A stretch of DNA of 64,000 nt from Monosiga brevicollis MX1 (GCF_000002865.3 NW_001865052.1:532088-596087), one strand, 5' to 3'; positions 52,277-63,923 are shown, counted from the stretch's first letter. A program made the numbers and translations. Notes: a model not told the origin generated them from the letters alone.

Positions 52277-54130
52277 CTAAGCGGGCCAGCACTTCTCAAC
52301 AACCGATTGGACGGCCTCGGTCGTGAGATCCACGAAATCAGCAAGGCTGGCCAGCTCCAAGAGGCCATCGCTACTCAGGCGATAGATACGCGTCAGTTGT
52401 AATTGGGATAAAAATTCCTGACTGTGGGACACGACGACGACCGTGCCGGCATAAGAGTTGAGAGTGGCGGTAACCTCGGCCACGGCTTCCGTGTCCAGAT
52501 GATTGGTGGGCTCATCCAGCACGAGGAGATTGACGGCCCGCGCCGCAAAGCCAGCTAGTAGCGCGCGGGCGCGCGCCCCGGGGTTGAGCTCCCCGATCAA
52601 GCTGTCCACTTGTCGCACCGTGAGGCCATACTGCATCAGGCGAGCGCCAGCGTCAAAGGCGGACAGACCGGTTAAATCTGCCATGTACTGACGCGGTGTT
52701 TGGGAGGGAGGCAGGGTTTCGTGCTCTTGTGTCAGATTGCCTAGGCGAAGGGCACGACCCAGGCGCACATCGCCACTCAATGGTGCTTGCATACCCACGA
52801 GGGCGCGCAACAGTGTGCTTTTGCCCACTCCATTGAAGCCCACGATGGCGATACGCTCGCCATAGTCAATACGCAATGAAATGGGTGGGATGGGTAGCGG
52901 CAGAGCGGAATCATAGCCCAGCGTCACGTGGTCGAGGACAATGGCCGAGTCGTTGTCAGGGGCCAGCGCGTCCAAAACGATGCGCAGGGGTCGGCGGCGC
53001 TGGACGCGCTCCACCATTGGCTCACGCTCTATGCGAGCCTGCATGGCGCTGGCCTTGCGACCAGAACGGCCGGCCCGATCTCTCTTGAGATCACGCTGCA
53101 GTTTGTCGTTATCCTTGCTCACCATGTGAGAGCCGGCCGTCGAAGCTGAGCGGAGATTGTTGGCCACGGCCGTCAACTTTTTGAGTCGTTCTTGCTGTTC
53201 CTCGTAGGCCACTTCCTGTTGCTGCAGCGCCAACTCGCGGGCGGCAAGAAACTTGGAGCATGTGGTGTGTGCCACCGTTAAAGTTTGGGTGGCCGGGTCA
53301 ATGGCCCAGACCTGATTGGCCACGGCATCCAGAAAAGCGGTATCATGAGACACCATCAGAACAGCCTTGCCACTGGCCTGAATGGCGGCCTGCAACCACA
53401 TGACGCTGGGCAGATCCAAGTGATTGGTCGGCTCATCCAGAAGCAGGAGACGAACGCCTGGCCGAAGAAGCGCAAGGCCAAGATAGGCACGCACGGCTGA
53501 GCCAGGAGATAGCTCCTGGATGGGGGTCGAGTCGTAGCCGGCCGTGCGCCACTCGAGCACGTGATCGGCGGCCACAGCCAGCTGACGCCAGGCTTCGGCG
53601 TGTTCGACTGCGACCTCGCCGCCGACGGCCGCCGCCATGTCCAAGGCCTCGGGCACGGTCATCTCACGAAGCTCGGCTTCGGTGCCAGCGGCCGATCCAA
53701 GAAGATGGGTCCAGTGCAAATCATCTTGCTCCACGAGCAACACACCAATGTTCTCGTCAAAGGCCTCCTCGTCTGTGTCCGCATTGGCGGCCTCGTCCTT
53801 GGCAGAAGCACGCGACGCTGGCGCCAAGCTGCCGCGTAGCCCACTCGTGCCAATCAGGAAATAGTCATGGCGTTTGGTCAAGGCCACCTCCGGGTCAGCG
53901 GTGTGTGCTCCGCGCGTGGCCTCGCGTGGTGAGGCAGACGCAGGCGACTGGTGCCCGAACGTTGGCGGGGAGCCACTGGGTTGAGCCAAGGCCCGCAAAA
54001 GCGTGGACTTGCCACAGCCGTTGGGCCCAATCAACGCGATGCGTTGACCGTCCACAATGTGAGCATTGGCATTTTCAATCAGTTGCGTCGACCCGACGGA
54101 CAGGCCAAACTGGTGCAGCTCGAGCAACAT
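52277..54130 (-). CDS. Intronless ABC-F family ATPase (soluble, two nucleotide-binding domains)
   Basis: A 617-residue single frame from ATG 54130. NBD1: Walker A IGPNGCGKSTLLRAL (about 34-48), Walker B LLLLDEPTNHLDLPS, switch His MVSHDTAFLDA. An ABC-F linker rich in Lys/Glu/Gln follows at about 305-375 (AYEEQQERLKKLTAVANNLR). NBD2: VGFNGVGKSTLLRALVG, LLVLDEPTNHLDTEAVAE, VVVSHSQEFL. There are no membrane segments, as expected for ABC-F proteins, which act on ribosomes. Both signature motifs are degenerate: ELSPGSAVRAYLG in NBD1 and ELNPGARARALLAG in NBD2, where LSGGE/Q is usual. NBD1 has a long insert (about 50-150) low in motifs. Absence of introns among intron-dense genes suggests retroposition or bacterial origin. 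It does not look like ABCF1-3 or eEF3 by eye. Function beyond ATP hydrolysis is unclear. Confidence 0.9.
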   Translation of the reverse strand: MLLELHQFGLSVGSTQLIENANAHIVDGQRIALIGPNGCGKSTLLRALAQPSGSPPTFGHQSPASASPREATRGAHTADPEVALTKRHDYFLIGTSGLRGSLAPASRASAKDEAANADTDEEAFDENIGVLLVEQDDLHWTHLLGSAAGTEAELREMTVPEALDMAAAVGGEVAVEHAEAWRQLAVAADHVLEWRTAGYDSTPIQELSPGSAVRAYLGLALLRPGVRLLLLDEPTNHLDLPSVMWLQAAIQASGKAVLMVSHDTAFLDAVANQVWAIDPATQTLTVAHTTCSKFLAARELALQQQEVAYEEQQERLKKLTAVANNLRSASTAGSHMVSKDNDKLQRDLKRDRAGRSGRKASAMQARIEREPMVERVQRRRPLRIVLDALAPDNDSAIVLDHVTLGYDSALPLPIPPISLRIDYGERIAIVGFNGVGKSTLLRALVGMQAPLSGDVRLGRALRLGNLTQEHETLPPSQTPRQYMADLTGLSAFDAGARLMQYGLTVRQVDSLIGELNPGARARALLAGFAARAVNLLVLDEPTNHLDTEAVAEVTATLNSYAGTVVVVSHSQEFLSQLQLTRIYRLSSDGLLELASLADFVDLTTEAVQSVVEKCWPA

Positions 54131-54404
54131 GAGGGTCGAGGCGCGCGTTGCTGTTCACTGTTCACGGGCGGCTCGAATCCAACCGCCAAAAGAGGGCTTG
54201 CTAGCCAGCGCGAGCGAAAAAAAAAATACCACTGCCCGCACGTTCGAATCAGCCAGACGAACGAACCCCTCATCCCCATTGCCCAATCCACCGACGCCCT
54301 GAGCGTAGCCGCGTGTAGCTTGTGCAGAGGAGAGAAGACCAGCAGCACACCACGAGTCCCGTCGAGCTGTGCCGATGATGTCGTAACCCGACCAGGAAAT
54401 TATG

Positions 54405-54745
54405 CAATCTCGTCTTTGTTGTTGTTAGTTTATGCAGATAATTTTACAGTTCATGCAGATAGTCTACTTTAGTACTCTAAATAGCTACTATTTTTTGAAT
54501 AGTTTTCGTAGAGGATGTTATACCTTTTTACTAAAGTACAAGTACAATATACGCGTATTTATAATTTAATTTCTTTTCATTAACACAAGAAACATCTACA
54601 ACATCTATCGGTATTTACTGTTACAGTTACTAGTCTTATAAACATAATCAGCAAAAACCTTGATATCGTCTTCAATAATCTGTATATACGCTTCATCAAG
54701 TAAGCAAACTACAACATCTTCCCAAGGTCATCTTTCTTTCTTACC
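54405..54745. other. AT-rich island with short inverted and direct repeats
   Basis: By eye this stretch is about two-thirds A/T in an otherwise GC-rich window. TACTTTAGTA (54465-54474) and TACTAAAGTA (54529-54538) are inverted copies, and ATGCAGATA occurs twice (54432-54440, 54453-54461). No open frame of note. Confidence 0.75.
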
Positions 54746-54775
54746 AATGCATGCAACAACGACGGCGCATCTTCT

Positions 54776-54779
<4 letters not shown>

Positions 54780-54807
<28 letters not shown>
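54780..54807. repeat. (CTG)n trinucleotide repeat
   Basis: About nine CTG units, directly beside the AT-rich island. Confidence 0.9.
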
Positions 54808-55443
54808 ATGCCCATTCGCTTTGACCCGCCGCTGTCTACCGTGCTCGCTGCTGCTCTGGGTGCTGGATTGACACGGACAATATAGGATTCATCCTTCTGG
54901 ACGTTTGACCTGTTGTGTCAAGGGGGGCCTGTGACGACACGGGAGCTGCGCGCATCAGGTCTGGAGCCGTTCATCGCTCTCCCACATGCCCCCGCCCCGC
55001 GGGATATATTCGGTGCATCGTGCATCGCATGCAAGCTACACTCCCACCTCATGAGTCATCCTGCGGGCATGATTGCAGCTTGATCCGTCGCCTAACTCTT
55101 TTTCTCTTCTTCTTCTACTTTTTTTTTTTTTGCCGCTCCGTGAACGCCCTACACAGACGTCAAGAGGTCACGCCGGGTTGTTGTTTTGCGCGTCGTACCC
55201 TTGCACGTACCCCTGCAGGTGCACCCCCACACTCCAACTGCCACCTGTAACACCCTGATTGGCGAGGGGTCTTGTTCGGTGCCAGCTGGCCATTCCGGCG
55301 CCCTCCCTGTGCTCCTGGCCTCAAACTCTTCAACCATGCGACACACACGCGAGCTTCATTTCGCGAGGCACCCGTTGAATTATTTGGCGCTATAAAGCCT
55401 TCTTGTCCGCCCATCTGCCTGCCCAAACCGTCCCAGCACCGTC

Positions 55444-58400
55444 ATGTTTTGGCCGGTGCACAGTACATTGGCGCTCGCCCTACTAGGCGTTTTGCTTCTC
55501 CTAGTGCCGCAGCCCGCCGTCTCTGATACCTCAGAGTATCACCAAGTCGTAAGCGACAGCGATGGCGTCCGCATTCCGCTAGAGGTGTACAAGGACTACG
55601 CGCGCGACTTTCGCGTCCACCCCAATAGCTCCTATGCCAAAGCCTGCATGTTTGATGTTGGACCCGACCATTATGACCTTCGAGTCCTTGGGGGAAACTA
55701 TGAAGCTAAAGTTCACCTCAAGGATGGCACCAGCACCCAGTTTCGCCTCAGGTCTTGTCCCGGCCCTCGTGTGCAATTTGCCCTTGCTCCTCTGTCAGCA
55801 AAGATGCATGCCACTCATCCCTTGCCCACCCGATGCCTGCAGCCTATGCATCGAGCCGCGCCGCTGTAACGGTGCTGATAATGCTGCCGTCTGTCAACAT
55901 ACGCGCTACGTGCAAGACGGCGTGGCCCTCGCCTTCATCGAGAACACGGCTGGCCTTTTGCCCATGGTTTCCAACATGACCATGCAAGTTGCCCCGACCA
56001 CCGACAGCAACTATCCCAGCTCTTTCGATGGCCACGACCCCTCTCTCACCTTTGGATACCCCATTGATAATTTTCTGGATTACCACACGCACGACGGCCT
56101 GAAATTTGTCTACGCCCAGGTGCCACCCGCTCGTGCTGCCCTTCACCCGCACACAGCTGTACCAGCTGTACAACTCTTTCTGCCACCACCATGCTTGCAT
56201 CTCGGTGTTACTAGCCACCTCACTTTACTTTTGCTTGATCTGTGCTTCGCCCTGGTCAATCCGATCCGCAGGGAGCCTACGCATCCATTCTGTCCGAAGT
56301 ACAAGAGGCCACCCAACTCGTGGAGTTTCTCGTTGGGGCCGCCCCTGCCACCGAGCTGAGCGACGCCATCCTGAATGCCACAAAGGAAATTGAAGAACAC
56401 ATCAAGCAATCGTCTGCAATAACGGTGCGCTCCCAGTTGTTGTCATCTGATCCACAAAGTTCATCTCACCTTTTTTTTTTTTTGTCCTTTTCGGCTGTCA
56501 TGGCCCTGTGCCATGTCACCCTCTGCCTGGAGTAGATTGTCGATGTGCGTTGCGCTCCTGATGTGGATGGCGATGAGCCAATTATTCAATTCCTCGGCGA
56601 AGTCGATTTCAAAGATGGTGCGGACCGGGCTCATCCGGCGACCCAAGCGCCCCCTTGCAGGCTCAACTTCATTCGCCACTGCTTTTCCTGGCCATGTAGG
56701 CACCTGGGACGGCCTGCCACCTAGTAACCTCACACCCCCTGCTTTTACCCACGCCTTTGGCGTCATGCTCATGCACAAGTGTGCTTGCGCCAACAGCTCG
56801 TGCGCCCCACCGACCCTTGAAAAGTGCGTTTCTGCATAAATTTTTCCCCACCTGCCATATAGTCCCAGGACCATGCCCAGCAAACCCTCATGTGCAAGCT
56901 GCTTGATTGATTGTGGTTTGCCAGGGAGCCACGGGAATGTGTCGACTTTTGGGAGCAGTACCTTCAGCGCAACATCCCAGCCGTCGTTATTTTCATCCTC
57001 ATTGCTCTTTTTGAGCGTCGCCGATCCGGACCGGGCCAAGATGTTTGTGGTTAGTCGCAACGCCTTTTTCCACATGCACAGACCCACCAGCAGCTCACCC
57101 TGGCAAACTTCTTCCTAGCTGGACGACCAAACTTACCAATTCCCATCAACTTTCTTGCCGATCGTCGAAGGTCTGTAATTAACCGACCAACCCTTCAAAT
57201 GCGTGATGCGTGATGCGTGATGCGTGATGCGTGATGCGTGTCTCATCCAAAAACGGCCCCTTCGTGCCCCGGCTCATGGCTGCGTGGCTTCCCTTAGTCG
57301 TTATGTTTACGGCTGCATCTTCGGGGGATTTTCCTCAATTGCTTTTCATGACGTCGGTGCGTGCCTACTTCAGGCCCGTTCCTGTCGTTTTCTGCCCGGC
57401 GTTTTTTGTCGACCCGACCTCGCGCTTTCCATTGTGTCCGGGCTGCACCACTCACACCAGAAATTTTGATCCACCCCCCTACACAGCTCGTTTAATGATG
57501 GTCACCCAGCGTACAGAGGCGTGGGGCCATGATAGTATGCTTGAATCAATGGGCTTGATGGTACGGATTCGTCTTTCTTTGATTTGCACCCAAGCTCCCC
57601 CACACGACAATAAATACGTTCAAAAACTTACACGCCACTATCGTTCAGTTTCTTCTCGGTACGCTGTTTTATCCTGTCGCTATCTGCCACAAGTGAGTCG
57701 CCCTTTGCCCCGATATGACTGCATCGCACACGAACGTTAGCATTCCTCAAGCTGACCCTTACCCGGCCACTTTCTCCGTGTCACCGTGTCGCTCGGTGTT
57801 TAGTTCCGAGAATCACCTCTTGGGCAGTGCATTGGGCAGCATCTACTGCATCCTCTGCACGTGGGTCTACTTGAGCACGGTTGATTGTTCTTTCAAAGTA
57901 AGCCTGCCGGTCAACCCAGCCACCACTCAACAGTTACTTCCCTATTTTCTTCCACGTGCTGATGCTTCTTTGCACCCACTTGTCAGACGGGACGAGCCTA
58001 CCCAGATGGTGCCATCATGATGCCCACCTTGGTTTGTTTGGTTTTGCTGCTGGGCTACTTTTTGGGTCTGTTCTACGTCAAGGTCAAACAGGTTCGTTCA
58101 AGCTCAAATCAACGGTTTTGCTGACATGAGACGAGCACCCCTCGTCGACCGCTCACATTTTATTTTTTATTTTTATTTTTTTTGCCAACCCACCGCTGAC
58201 ACCAAACCAGCTCGTTTCGACCATCAGTCGCGGCTTGCGTGCGCGCCGTCGACGCCGCCTGCTAACAGATGCCAAGTGGCGGGGATGGCGTTCGGAGCTC
58301 TGGAAGGCTTGTCGCCGCGAGCGCGACCCCCTGGAGTTTGTCTTCTACGAGACGCGAGTGCGGGAGCTAACACACAGTGCTCGACGACAGGAGCGCGATC

Positions 58401-61400
58401 GCCTCAAGTCGAATCGCCCCGCACGGTCGGCCTGGTCGTGGTGGTTCATTACTAAGGACGGATTGCGGTTCATTGTGCACAAAATCTACGAACCCGTGAC
58501 CTACTTTCGGTACAGTCCGCGCATCGTGTCGATGGCGATGGTTGCCACCTTTTTGCTCTTTGAGGTAACCGTACACTGGAGCACCGGTACGTTGACCGAT
58601 GAACTTGAACACACATTCCGCACCAAGCCACCCGCACAATTCCGGTCTTGCACCGCCTCACGCCCCTCGAATCCTGACGGCAGAGGTTAAAAAGTTTGCT
58701 GCGTTTGTCCACACGGTTGTGGACGGTTTGCACTGCGAGCCCTTGGGCGCAGGCATGTCTGCAGTTGACATCTTTTCGCCCATCACCCCGACGAGTCTCA
58801 AGCCCATGCTCCAGGTACGCTGAGGCCGTGTTTAACACGTGACACAAATTTGAAATTGAATATGCCAACAGAGCCACGATGCTATCGCGCCACCGACGCC
58901 GCCTTTCAACAATCTGGGGTGTTTGCTCCGAGCAGGATCTCACCACGTTGTTTTGTTGTGCTGCATCGTGGTTTGCAGCTCATCCCGGGTTTCGAGGTGG
59001 CTGTGGAGGTTTACATTCCCTGCAAAACCAACTTTATCATCGAGAATGCCGTCTACTGGTCATTTCTCACGGCTGGACTTGTGTCCTGCGTGGTCCACTG
59101 GATGTTTCTTCTCCACATGATGATGTGCTACCGCAAGCACTTGCGGTACGCCTCGACACGTGCTGATGCAGTCGCAGCTTTGCTTTGCGATTTTGGTTTC
59201 TCACTTACGTCTACGCTTCGCAACTGACGACCATTTTTGACTTTTTGCGCCCGGCTACGAGTGTAGACGACTGTGCCGTGGTGATCGTAGCTTCTTGCCC
59301 GCACGAAGTCGCAACCGCGCCTTTGCCATTGTCGATGCTCTTCGCTACGCTGGCTACCAGATTGCTTACCTTCTTTCTGGATGGTTCATCTTGACCATTG
59401 TTATCTGCCTCGTGTTTCTCTTCATTGCCTTTGCGGTACGCTGCAGTTATGCGTGCTGCCCAAGTCTCCGTTCTCTACACGTCCTCTGCACCCCAACGGG
59501 CTCAGCATGGCTTGCTTATTCGCCTCAACAACCTGAACTTTTGTGTGCAGATTGTATTGCCTATCTTGGACATTTACGATGATTGGTTTTTCAAGCCGAT
59601 TCTTTACGCTCAAATCTGGGTCATTCTGATCCCATTGACGTTTTATATTCTGCAGGTTTTGTCCGTGTACATCTTTTTCCAGGTTAGTGACCAATGTCCA
59701 GCTGGCCTGTATAACGCCTAAAATTGCCCCATGCCACCAAGGCTTTGAGATTTGTTTGCCTTGCCGCCCTACTCACTGTGGCCCCGCTGTGTCCTCCAGT
59801 CTGGGCAGTCCTTTGTCATTGTCAATCAACGCATCTTCCACAATGTCGACTTTTTTGTGTACGTCGGAAACCGACGCGGGACAGACGGTGGTCCCTTTGC
59901 AAATTAACGCAACGGCACGCTCTCATGTCCAATCGTGATGGCTGTCTCGACCCCCGCTTGTAGATTTTTCATCAACATTTTTGTCGGTCTATACTCGTTT
60001 ATCATTCGCATCATTCTCAACGTACTCTTTGGCTTGCTGTGGATCAGTCGTCTCGACAAGAATATGATGACGCGCGGTTACGAGTGCGTTGCATCGCTTG
60101 AAATTTGCTAGCATGCTGTCTGCCCACTTGTTGCCGGCCACGCGGCTATCCTCACACCCTGATGTGTGTCAACTCTGAAGGTTCATTGACCCCGGCTATC
60201 GCACCTATCTCGGCTTTCTCGAGCTGGATTACCATTATTGCAACCCGGTCATGGTAACTTTTGCTTCCATGCTGTCCAATATTCAAGCAGACAACAAGAA
60301 GAGTCAAAAGCTTTTCTACCTTGACGTATGTTTGGGTTTATCCTTGGCACTTGTATCCGGCGAGAGCGCACTTTCTTGGCTGAGCCTCAACGTGACCGTG
60401 ATGCATGCTAGTTTTTGGACCACGAGCGTTCTCTGCGCCCCGGCGACGAGAACTCGGATAGCGTGGCGCTCTTGGCCGTCTCTTCGCATGATCGGTTTCG
60501 CGACGGTGTGTTACATGCCAAAGTTTGGGTGCGGGGTAACCGCCTTTCGCTGGCTCACAACTGTGTGCCCACGCTCACAGCACGATCCGAGGAAGAGGAA
60601 TGGGAGCCGCCGCAGTCAGCACAATCAGCCCTCTCCTTCACACATTTGCTCAATGATGATGCGGTCAAGGCGGAGGCAGAATATCGCTGGGGGCTCATGC
60701 GAGCCAAGCAGCGGCGCAGAAACTTGGTGCGCAATCGCTGGGCCCTCTTTTACACGTTGGTGAACAATCCACAGCTGCGTGACTGCCGAAAAATGAGCAG
60801 TCGGCGCCGGCGCAAAGCCTCCCTGCGGACTCGCTCCAGCGAGGTTTGGCACGTCCAGCAGCTCCATCAGCAACTCCAAGAGGAGGAAGCGCAAGCCAGT
60901 CGAGCTGGTCACCGTTGTTTGCACTGCGGGCACGCCTGCCGGGCGCCTCTGGAACTGGACAGCAGCGTCGGCGAATCACACACAGAGGGCAATGTCAGTG
61001 TGATCAATGCCAGGCCCGTCTCTGTGGAGCAAGGTGTGCCTGTGGAGTTGGTCAATGGCCCGCCTCTTTCGGCCATGTCTGGCGTCTTTATTGACCGCTG
61101 GGCGGACCTGCACGGTGGGCCAGAGTATCAAGACATGGAACCTGCAGAAACGGCCATGGATGCGTTACAACCTACGCTCATTAATACGGGTCGAACGTCG
61201 CGCTTGAAGCTGCGACTGGGTTCAGCTTCCTCCACACCAGGCACACGCAGCCCCACGTCCCCCATGTGGGGGGGCGGCGATGCAGAGGCTCAAGGTGAAC
61301 AAAATTTGGCTCCAACCCTCGATGGCGCAGGCGTGACGAGAGCGCTTATGGCTCCGGATGCTGTGCAACTCTCTCAAATGCCCCTCATGGGCATGGATCA

Positions 61401-61779
61401 GGTGCATCTCAACAACTCGGCATTGGCTGCGCGGCGTCGGCGCACGGTTGGGCCCCATGAAGGTGAAGCAGCCGCGGCAGCCCTGGATAGTACGCCTCAT
61501 GCACGTCGATTGCCTGGATCTGGGACCTTGACTCTCAGCAATGGCGTGGTGGCAAGGTCGGCACAACGAGGCCGCTCTGCCACCGCACAGGATGAAAGCA
61601 GCGAAGTTGGGATGCGCCGCAGCCCGCTGCGTAGCCCAGAGCGGCCGGCTTTGGCCACCAACATCAAATTTGTGCCTGGGCATTATCGATTGCCGAGTTT
61701 TGAACCCGATTGGTCTGCATTTCCTCCACCGCGTGAAGCTCATGGTGATGATGATGCCGATGATCATGGCGATGAGTGA
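55444..61779 (+). CDS. STRA6-like multi-pass membrane receptor with N-terminal ectodomain
   Basis: Homologue of STRA6, the vertebrate plasma-membrane receptor that takes up retinol from retinol-binding protein. ATG 55444 starts a signal peptide (LALALLGVLLLLVPQPAVS) and an ectodomain of several hundred residues with Asn-x-Ser/Thr sites and Cys. STRA6-type blocks then follow in order: a first membrane segment (IPAVVIFILIALFERRR), GRPNLPIPINFLADRRR, ENHLLGSALGSIYCILCTWV, AIMMPTLVCLVLLLGYFLGL, LRFIVHKIYEPVTYFR, VYWSFLTAGLVSCVVHWMFL, RNRAFAIVDALRYAGYQIAY, FINIFVGLYSFIIRIILNVL, DPGYRTYLGFLELDYHY with CNPVM, and WALFYTLVNNPQLRDCRK. About nine membrane segments are visible. The cytoplasmic tail is long and polar, ending at 61779. 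Vertebrate STRA6 lacks the cleaved ectodomain, so this part is unusual. Intron edges in 57170-57740 and 58880-59300 are approximate. Retinoid binding is not shown by sequence. Confidence 0.87.
57200..57241. repeat. 7-bp tandem repeat (GATGCGT)n in a STRA6-like intron
   Basis: About six copies of GATGCGT in the intron after the NFLADRRR exon. Confidence 0.9.
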
Positions 61780-62345
61780 TCTGCGCTTGATGCGTCGCGC
61801 GTGCTTGGCTGCATGTTGGCGTTTATCTGATCAACTAGTTTAATCTTGGCGTTTTCGTGTGTTGGTTTGTTTGAGTTTGATAATGTTTGTGCTTATAGAA
61901 GCTTGACGTTAGTCATGCGTTGTGCCCTGACTAGATGCCGATGACAAGAGCCGTGCTCTTTGCTTGTTGTTTCTTTTTTTAAGTTGAGGACTAGCGAAAA
62001 AAAAAAAAAAAATAGGTCATCTTCCAGTAAGGGTTTTTTCAAGTCATCGATTGCGATGCCGCTGGTAACAACGCTCTCACGTCGAGTCGAGCCAACAACC
62101 AAGGCGGGCATTGCGTTGTTGCATGGGTGCAAATGGGGTGGGATAGATGGCGCAGCCATGAATGCACCCACCCAAACAAAAACAAACTTGTCGCATTCTC
62201 CGCGCAGCCTTCGCGCATTCCACAAGACGGTCTTTCCTGCTAAGACCAAGCTTGGTTCGCTCTTTGGTTCGCTTGAAAAAAAAAAAAAAGAAAAGGAAAC
62301 TCTCACAAGGCGCATCGCCCGCACGTCAAGTTTGAAAACGACGAC
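61780..62345. other. Convergent intergenic region (STRA6-like / NOP16)
   Basis: About 570 bases with A-runs at 61997-62012 and 62277-62288 and T-rich stretches, probably 3' UTRs. No gene supported. Confidence 0.6.
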
Positions 62346-63556
62346 CTATGCCTTTGGCTTTCCCCTGTCGTTGGCTGCTGCCTCTTCCACGGCAGACTCA
62401 AGCGACTCAGTATTGGACACCTCGAGCATGCGATGCAACGTCTCAACGTATTTGTTGACCTGTGCACAAAAATTGAGATGAGCAGCGACCCATGTGTAAG
62501 CAAACCCCAAAATGATTAGAAGCATACCTTGCGCTGCAGCTGGTTTGCCGTGTGCTGGTAGGTGTTGAGCTTGAGATCCTTGGCCATGGCCTGAAAGAGC
62601 ACGGCCATGGCGGAGTTGCAACGACAGCGAGAGATGGGGCCAAGGGAGAATCAAGCGATGGCGCGCATGAGGAAGCGATGGCAGGCAGCGGGATGACAAG
62701 GCAAAGGCAACCAATCGTGCGGGGGCAGCAGCAAGAACGCACATCATAATCCAAGCCGTGTTTTTGAATGCTGAAAGGGCAGAGCAGGCGTCAAGGTCCC
62801 GACCGGTTTGAGATTCAGGTATGAGCCTTGGTGGATAGGACGGTACACAATGAGAGAGGCAAATAGGCACGCACCAGCTCTGAATGAAGATAATCTCGCC
62901 CCGGGCAGCAAAGGTTTTATAGGTTTTGACGGATGCAGCACGCTGCTCAAGCTCTGCAGCCAGAGCCAAAAAGCATCAATAAAACGCATTACACAGGGAG
63001 GTATGTCAACATGGCCAGTGTAGAAAAAGGACGGGGCCCACAACAGCTCGCTCAAGGATCGGTGCGCACTCACCACGAACAACTTCGGTGGGTTCGCGGG
63101 CAGGCGCCGTGATACCACCCCCGCGCAGTTTTTGGCTGCATCAGATCAGTCGCATCAACAATTAGTGTCAGTCTGGCGAAGAGAAGACGTCTGCACACAT
63201 TTGGCAAACTAGGCTGCAAGTCAAACCGGTGGGCATCTCCCGACAGGTCCACGTTGGTATCGACAACAAGGCCAAGTTCCCGAAAGTTGTCCAGGAGCGA
63301 CTTTTTGGGATCCCAAGCACGGGCGATGGTTGAGCTAGCAATGTCACGGCCGTTGGAACCACCCGAGTGAGCACCGCGTGCATGAGCAGGAATATAACAC
63401 GTGTGAGGTCTAAGCTGTTCTGGGTGGGCGACGCTCGCACTTTTGGATTTGAACTTTGGTCGTGCGCTGACGTTCGCTGCGCTTCTTAGCCTGACGCGCG
63501 GTCTGCTTCTTCACGTGTCCAGCACGCAGCTTGCGCTTTTGACGAGGGTTGCCCAT
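62346..63556 (-). CDS. NOP16: Nucleolar protein 16 (ribosome biogenesis)
   Basis: Small basic nucleolar protein needed for 60S subunit assembly. ATG 63556 gives MGNPRQKRKLRAGHVKKQTA and then RQAKKRSERQRTTKVQIQ. A GT-AG intron (about 63437-63342) joins this to NSTIARAWDPKKSLLDNF and RELGLVVDTN, the family block (ARAWD-x2-KS-x4-NFRELGL). A middle part includes ELEQRAASVKTYKTFAARGE. The C-terminal block, built over short exons, is IQKHGLDYDA + MAKDLKLNTYQHTANQLQRK + VNKYVETLHRMLEV, matching the family's 'ENHGEDYKAMARD...Y..TP.Q...K...Y' pattern. It ends AANDRGKPKA at TAG 62346. Length and charge suit NOP16. Convergent with the STRA6-like gene. Confidence 0.87.
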
Positions 63557-63923
63557 CTTGTCGCGTTGAGTCGCTTGCCTAATACCGCATGCACACAGAT
63601 GAACAAAATGAGGCCCAGCTCCAAACCCTTGACCCCCTCGACCCCTTGTCTCTTGTGCCATCTTCCCGGTTAGCCGCTTCATCCTTACACCTGGAGCACG
63701 AGCACGAGCACGAGTACGAGTACGAGCGACACACTCACGGAGCAGCTTGATCGCCGTCAAAAAAAAAAAAAAAAAAAGAAAGAGAGAGAGAGAGAGAATG
63801 AGAGAGAGCACGCGGTCTCTCTCTCTCTCTCGCTCTCTCGCTCTCTCGCTCTCTCGCACAAATTCTCTGACATTCCGATTTATTTTCAAAGTTTGATGTT
63901 TTGCACACTACCGCTTGTAGCCA

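Larger units (their letters stand above)
54131..55443. other. Divergent intergenic region with an AT-rich island and (CTG)n
   Basis: This 1.3-kb gap between ABC-F (minus) and the STRA6-like gene (plus) has a clear AT-rich block at about 54405-54745 and a (CTG)n run at 54780-54807. The remainder has normal composition with a T-run near 55119. I see no gene. Confidence 0.7.

Noticed and set aside
54780-54807. (CTG)n as a coding polyleucine/polyglutamine tract
   Set aside because: No supported exon surrounds it on either strand.
57047-57100. Alternative reading of the exon near 56930-57100 in the SSSLLFLSVADPDRAKMF frame
   Set aside because: The other frame gives a membrane segment plus ERRR like the first STRA6 segment, and a 51-base GT-AG intron then joins it in phase to LTLANFFLAGRPNLP.
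55444-61779. Reading the multi-pass gene as a TRP or polycystin-type channel, or as two genes
   Set aside because: No pore or ankyrin/coiled-coil features were found, and ordered STRA6 blocks run continuously from the first membrane segment to the tail. Splitting is possible only at the ectodomain, which connects by in-frame introns.
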